DNA from: Catenibacterium sp. co_0103
GTDB taxonomy: Bacteria > Bacillota_I > Bacilli_A > Erysipelotrichales > Coprobacillaceae
NCBI RefSeq assembly: GCF_004168205.1
Contig: NZ_RCYB01000116.1
Coordinates: forward strand, 1-5,513
DNA length: 5,513 nucleotides
Direction: 5' to 3'
Position 1 is the first letter of the stretch. The number at the start of each line of letters is the position of its first letter. A program made the translations under genes and the position numbers. The notes beneath the pieces are model-generated. The model did not search any database. It was not told where the DNA came from and was given only the letters and a program-made list of their open reading frames with translations. Shown piece by piece: positions 5,215 through 5,513 of this stretch.

Positions 5215-5398
5215 TAGCCTGACTGGCATAAATAAACACACCTATGATTCCTAGTAAGAATCCTATGACTGCAACAATAATCAATACTTTCATACTTGCC
5301 TGCTTATATATGATTTTGCATATTAATAATGTGATAAAAGCACAAAGTAACGCAATACCTAGTAATGTCCATAACCAGTTAAATTCATGAATAATCAT
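5204..5398 (-). CDS. Small hypothetical membrane protein, 64 residues
   Basis: I do not recognise this protein. It has two membrane segments (about residues 9-30 and 37-58) joined by a short basic loop (YKQASMK) and a very short C-terminal tail ending MPL. The start at 5398 has an excellent ribosome site, AAGGAG, 6 nt upstream, which favours a real gene despite the size. A 10-bp stem hairpin covers its stop codon. The 81-residue membrane protein follows on the same strand and the two may share a transcript. On its upstream side, pointing away on the plus strand, is an attenuator-like element, so the stretch around 5399-5440 may hold divergent expression signals. There is no signal-peptidase motif or Cys pattern to suggest a role. 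Confidence 0.72.
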   Translation of the reverse strand: MIIHEFNWLWTLLGIALLCAFITLLICKIIYKQASMKVLIIVAVIGFLLGIIGVFIYASQAMPL

Positions 5399-5440
5399 AA
5401 TGGACTCCTTTTGTAAGAGAAAAGCATAAGAGGTTCTAAA

Positions 5441-5470
5441 ATGGTACCCATAAGGAGGACAACAACCTGA
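5441..5470 (+). CDS. Possible leader peptide, 9 residues (MVPIRRTTT)
   Basis: ATG at 5441 is preceded by AGAGG with a 7-nt gap, a fair ribosome site. The ORF encodes Met-Val-Pro-Ile-Arg-Arg-Thr-Thr-Thr and stops at TGA 5468-5470, 7 nt before the terminator stem. Two consecutive AGG codons and three consecutive Thr codons end it, the kind of run at which ribosome stalling controls attenuation in biosynthetic operons; rare-codon or antibiotic-induced stalling is another option. A ribosome on codons 2-5 would cover the antiterminator arm (5443-5455) and favour termination. So short an ORF may also be chance; the overlap with the RNA switch is what makes it worth noting. Confidence 0.38.
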   Translation: MVPIRRTTT

Positions 5471-5477
5471 CAGTTGT

Positions 5478-5505
5478 GATACCCACCTTGTGGGTATCTT
5501 TTTTT
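5478..5505 (+). terminator. Strong intrinsic terminator, plus strand
   Basis: GATACCCAC (5478-5486) and GTGGGTATC (5490-5498) form a perfect 9-bp stem with a 3-nt loop, followed by seven T (5499-5505). There is no T-run on the minus strand, so it acts only on plus-strand transcripts. Confidence 0.92.
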
Positions 5506-5513
5506 CATTTCGT

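Larger units (their letters stand above)
5430..5505 (+). promoter_or_regulatory. Putative transcription attenuator (terminator/antiterminator leader)
   Basis: On the plus strand a terminator (5478-5505) is preceded by a segment, 5443-5455 (GGTACCCATAAGG), that can pair without a break with 5486-5498 (CCTTGTGGGTATC), the loop and 3' arm of the terminator: 13 pairs, two of them G-U. The two structures exclude each other. Between them ACAAC (5462-5466) can pair with GTTGT (5473-5477). A 9-codon ORF, 5441-5470, runs over the upstream arm. No plus-strand gene lies upstream within reach, so the terminator is most simply read as controlling a gene beyond 5513. The signal sensed and the target gene are unknown; translation-coupled control is inferred. 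Confidence 0.6.

Noticed and set aside
5430..5460. PreQ1-I riboswitch, because of AGAGGTTCTA
   Set aside because: The matching CCTCT arm and the A-rich tail of that class are missing; only the first ten bases agree.
5441..5498. T-box leader, because of TGGTACC
   Set aside because: The AGGGTGGNACC core is absent and there is no room for Stem I upstream of it.
1..5513. CRISPR array, tRNA or rRNA genes
   Set aside because: No regularly spaced direct repeats, cloverleaf or conserved rRNA segments were seen on either strand.

Overview
The window is AT-rich, with strong Shine-Dalgarno sites (AAGGAG, GAGG), intrinsic terminators and standard code use. All five Trp codons of the one long intact gene are TGG. 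These traits, together with a bile salt hydrolase gene, a MhsT/Tyt1-type amino acid symporter, an RpiR regulator and a sortase-signal fragment, suggest a low-GC Gram-positive gut bacterium. Erysipelotrichia or a related Firmicutes group is my inference; nothing here fixes the genus.

Left part (1-1860, plus strand): a choloylglycine (bile salt) hydrolase gene is split by an IS1595-family insertion sequence at 157-1383. The element has 24-bp perfect terminal inverted repeats and an 8-bp target duplication (TTAAATAA). Joining the flanks through one copy of the duplication restores the reading frame exactly, so the gene was continuous at this point before insertion. The transposase itself carries an in-frame TGA where the family has a conserved Trp, so this copy is probably not autonomous. 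The few residues upstream of the conserved NPVGVLTNNP block do not look like normal hydrolase sequence and surround a GC-rich hairpin, so the 5' half may be rearranged too. A bidirectional terminator closes the hydrolase gene.

Middle (1861-3109, minus strand): a MurR/RpiR-type regulator whose natural start lies at 2580 with a good ribosome site, but which is frameshifted after about 18 codons. Upstream are a candidate operator, a terminator and what looks like a decayed coding fragment.

Right part (3084-5513, mostly minus strand): an intact sodium:neurotransmitter-symporter-family transporter with its promoter and terminator; the C-terminal stub of a sortase-anchored surface protein; two small membrane proteins of unknown function, each with a strong ribosome site; and, on the plus strand at the right edge, a strong terminator with a mutually exclusive 13-bp antiterminator and a 9-codon, threonine-ending leader ORF. 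This looks like an attenuator for a gene lying just outside the window.

The region combines gene decay (hydrolase, transposase, regulator and surface protein all broken) with one intact transporter. The attenuator-like element at the right edge is the best candidate for undescribed biology.
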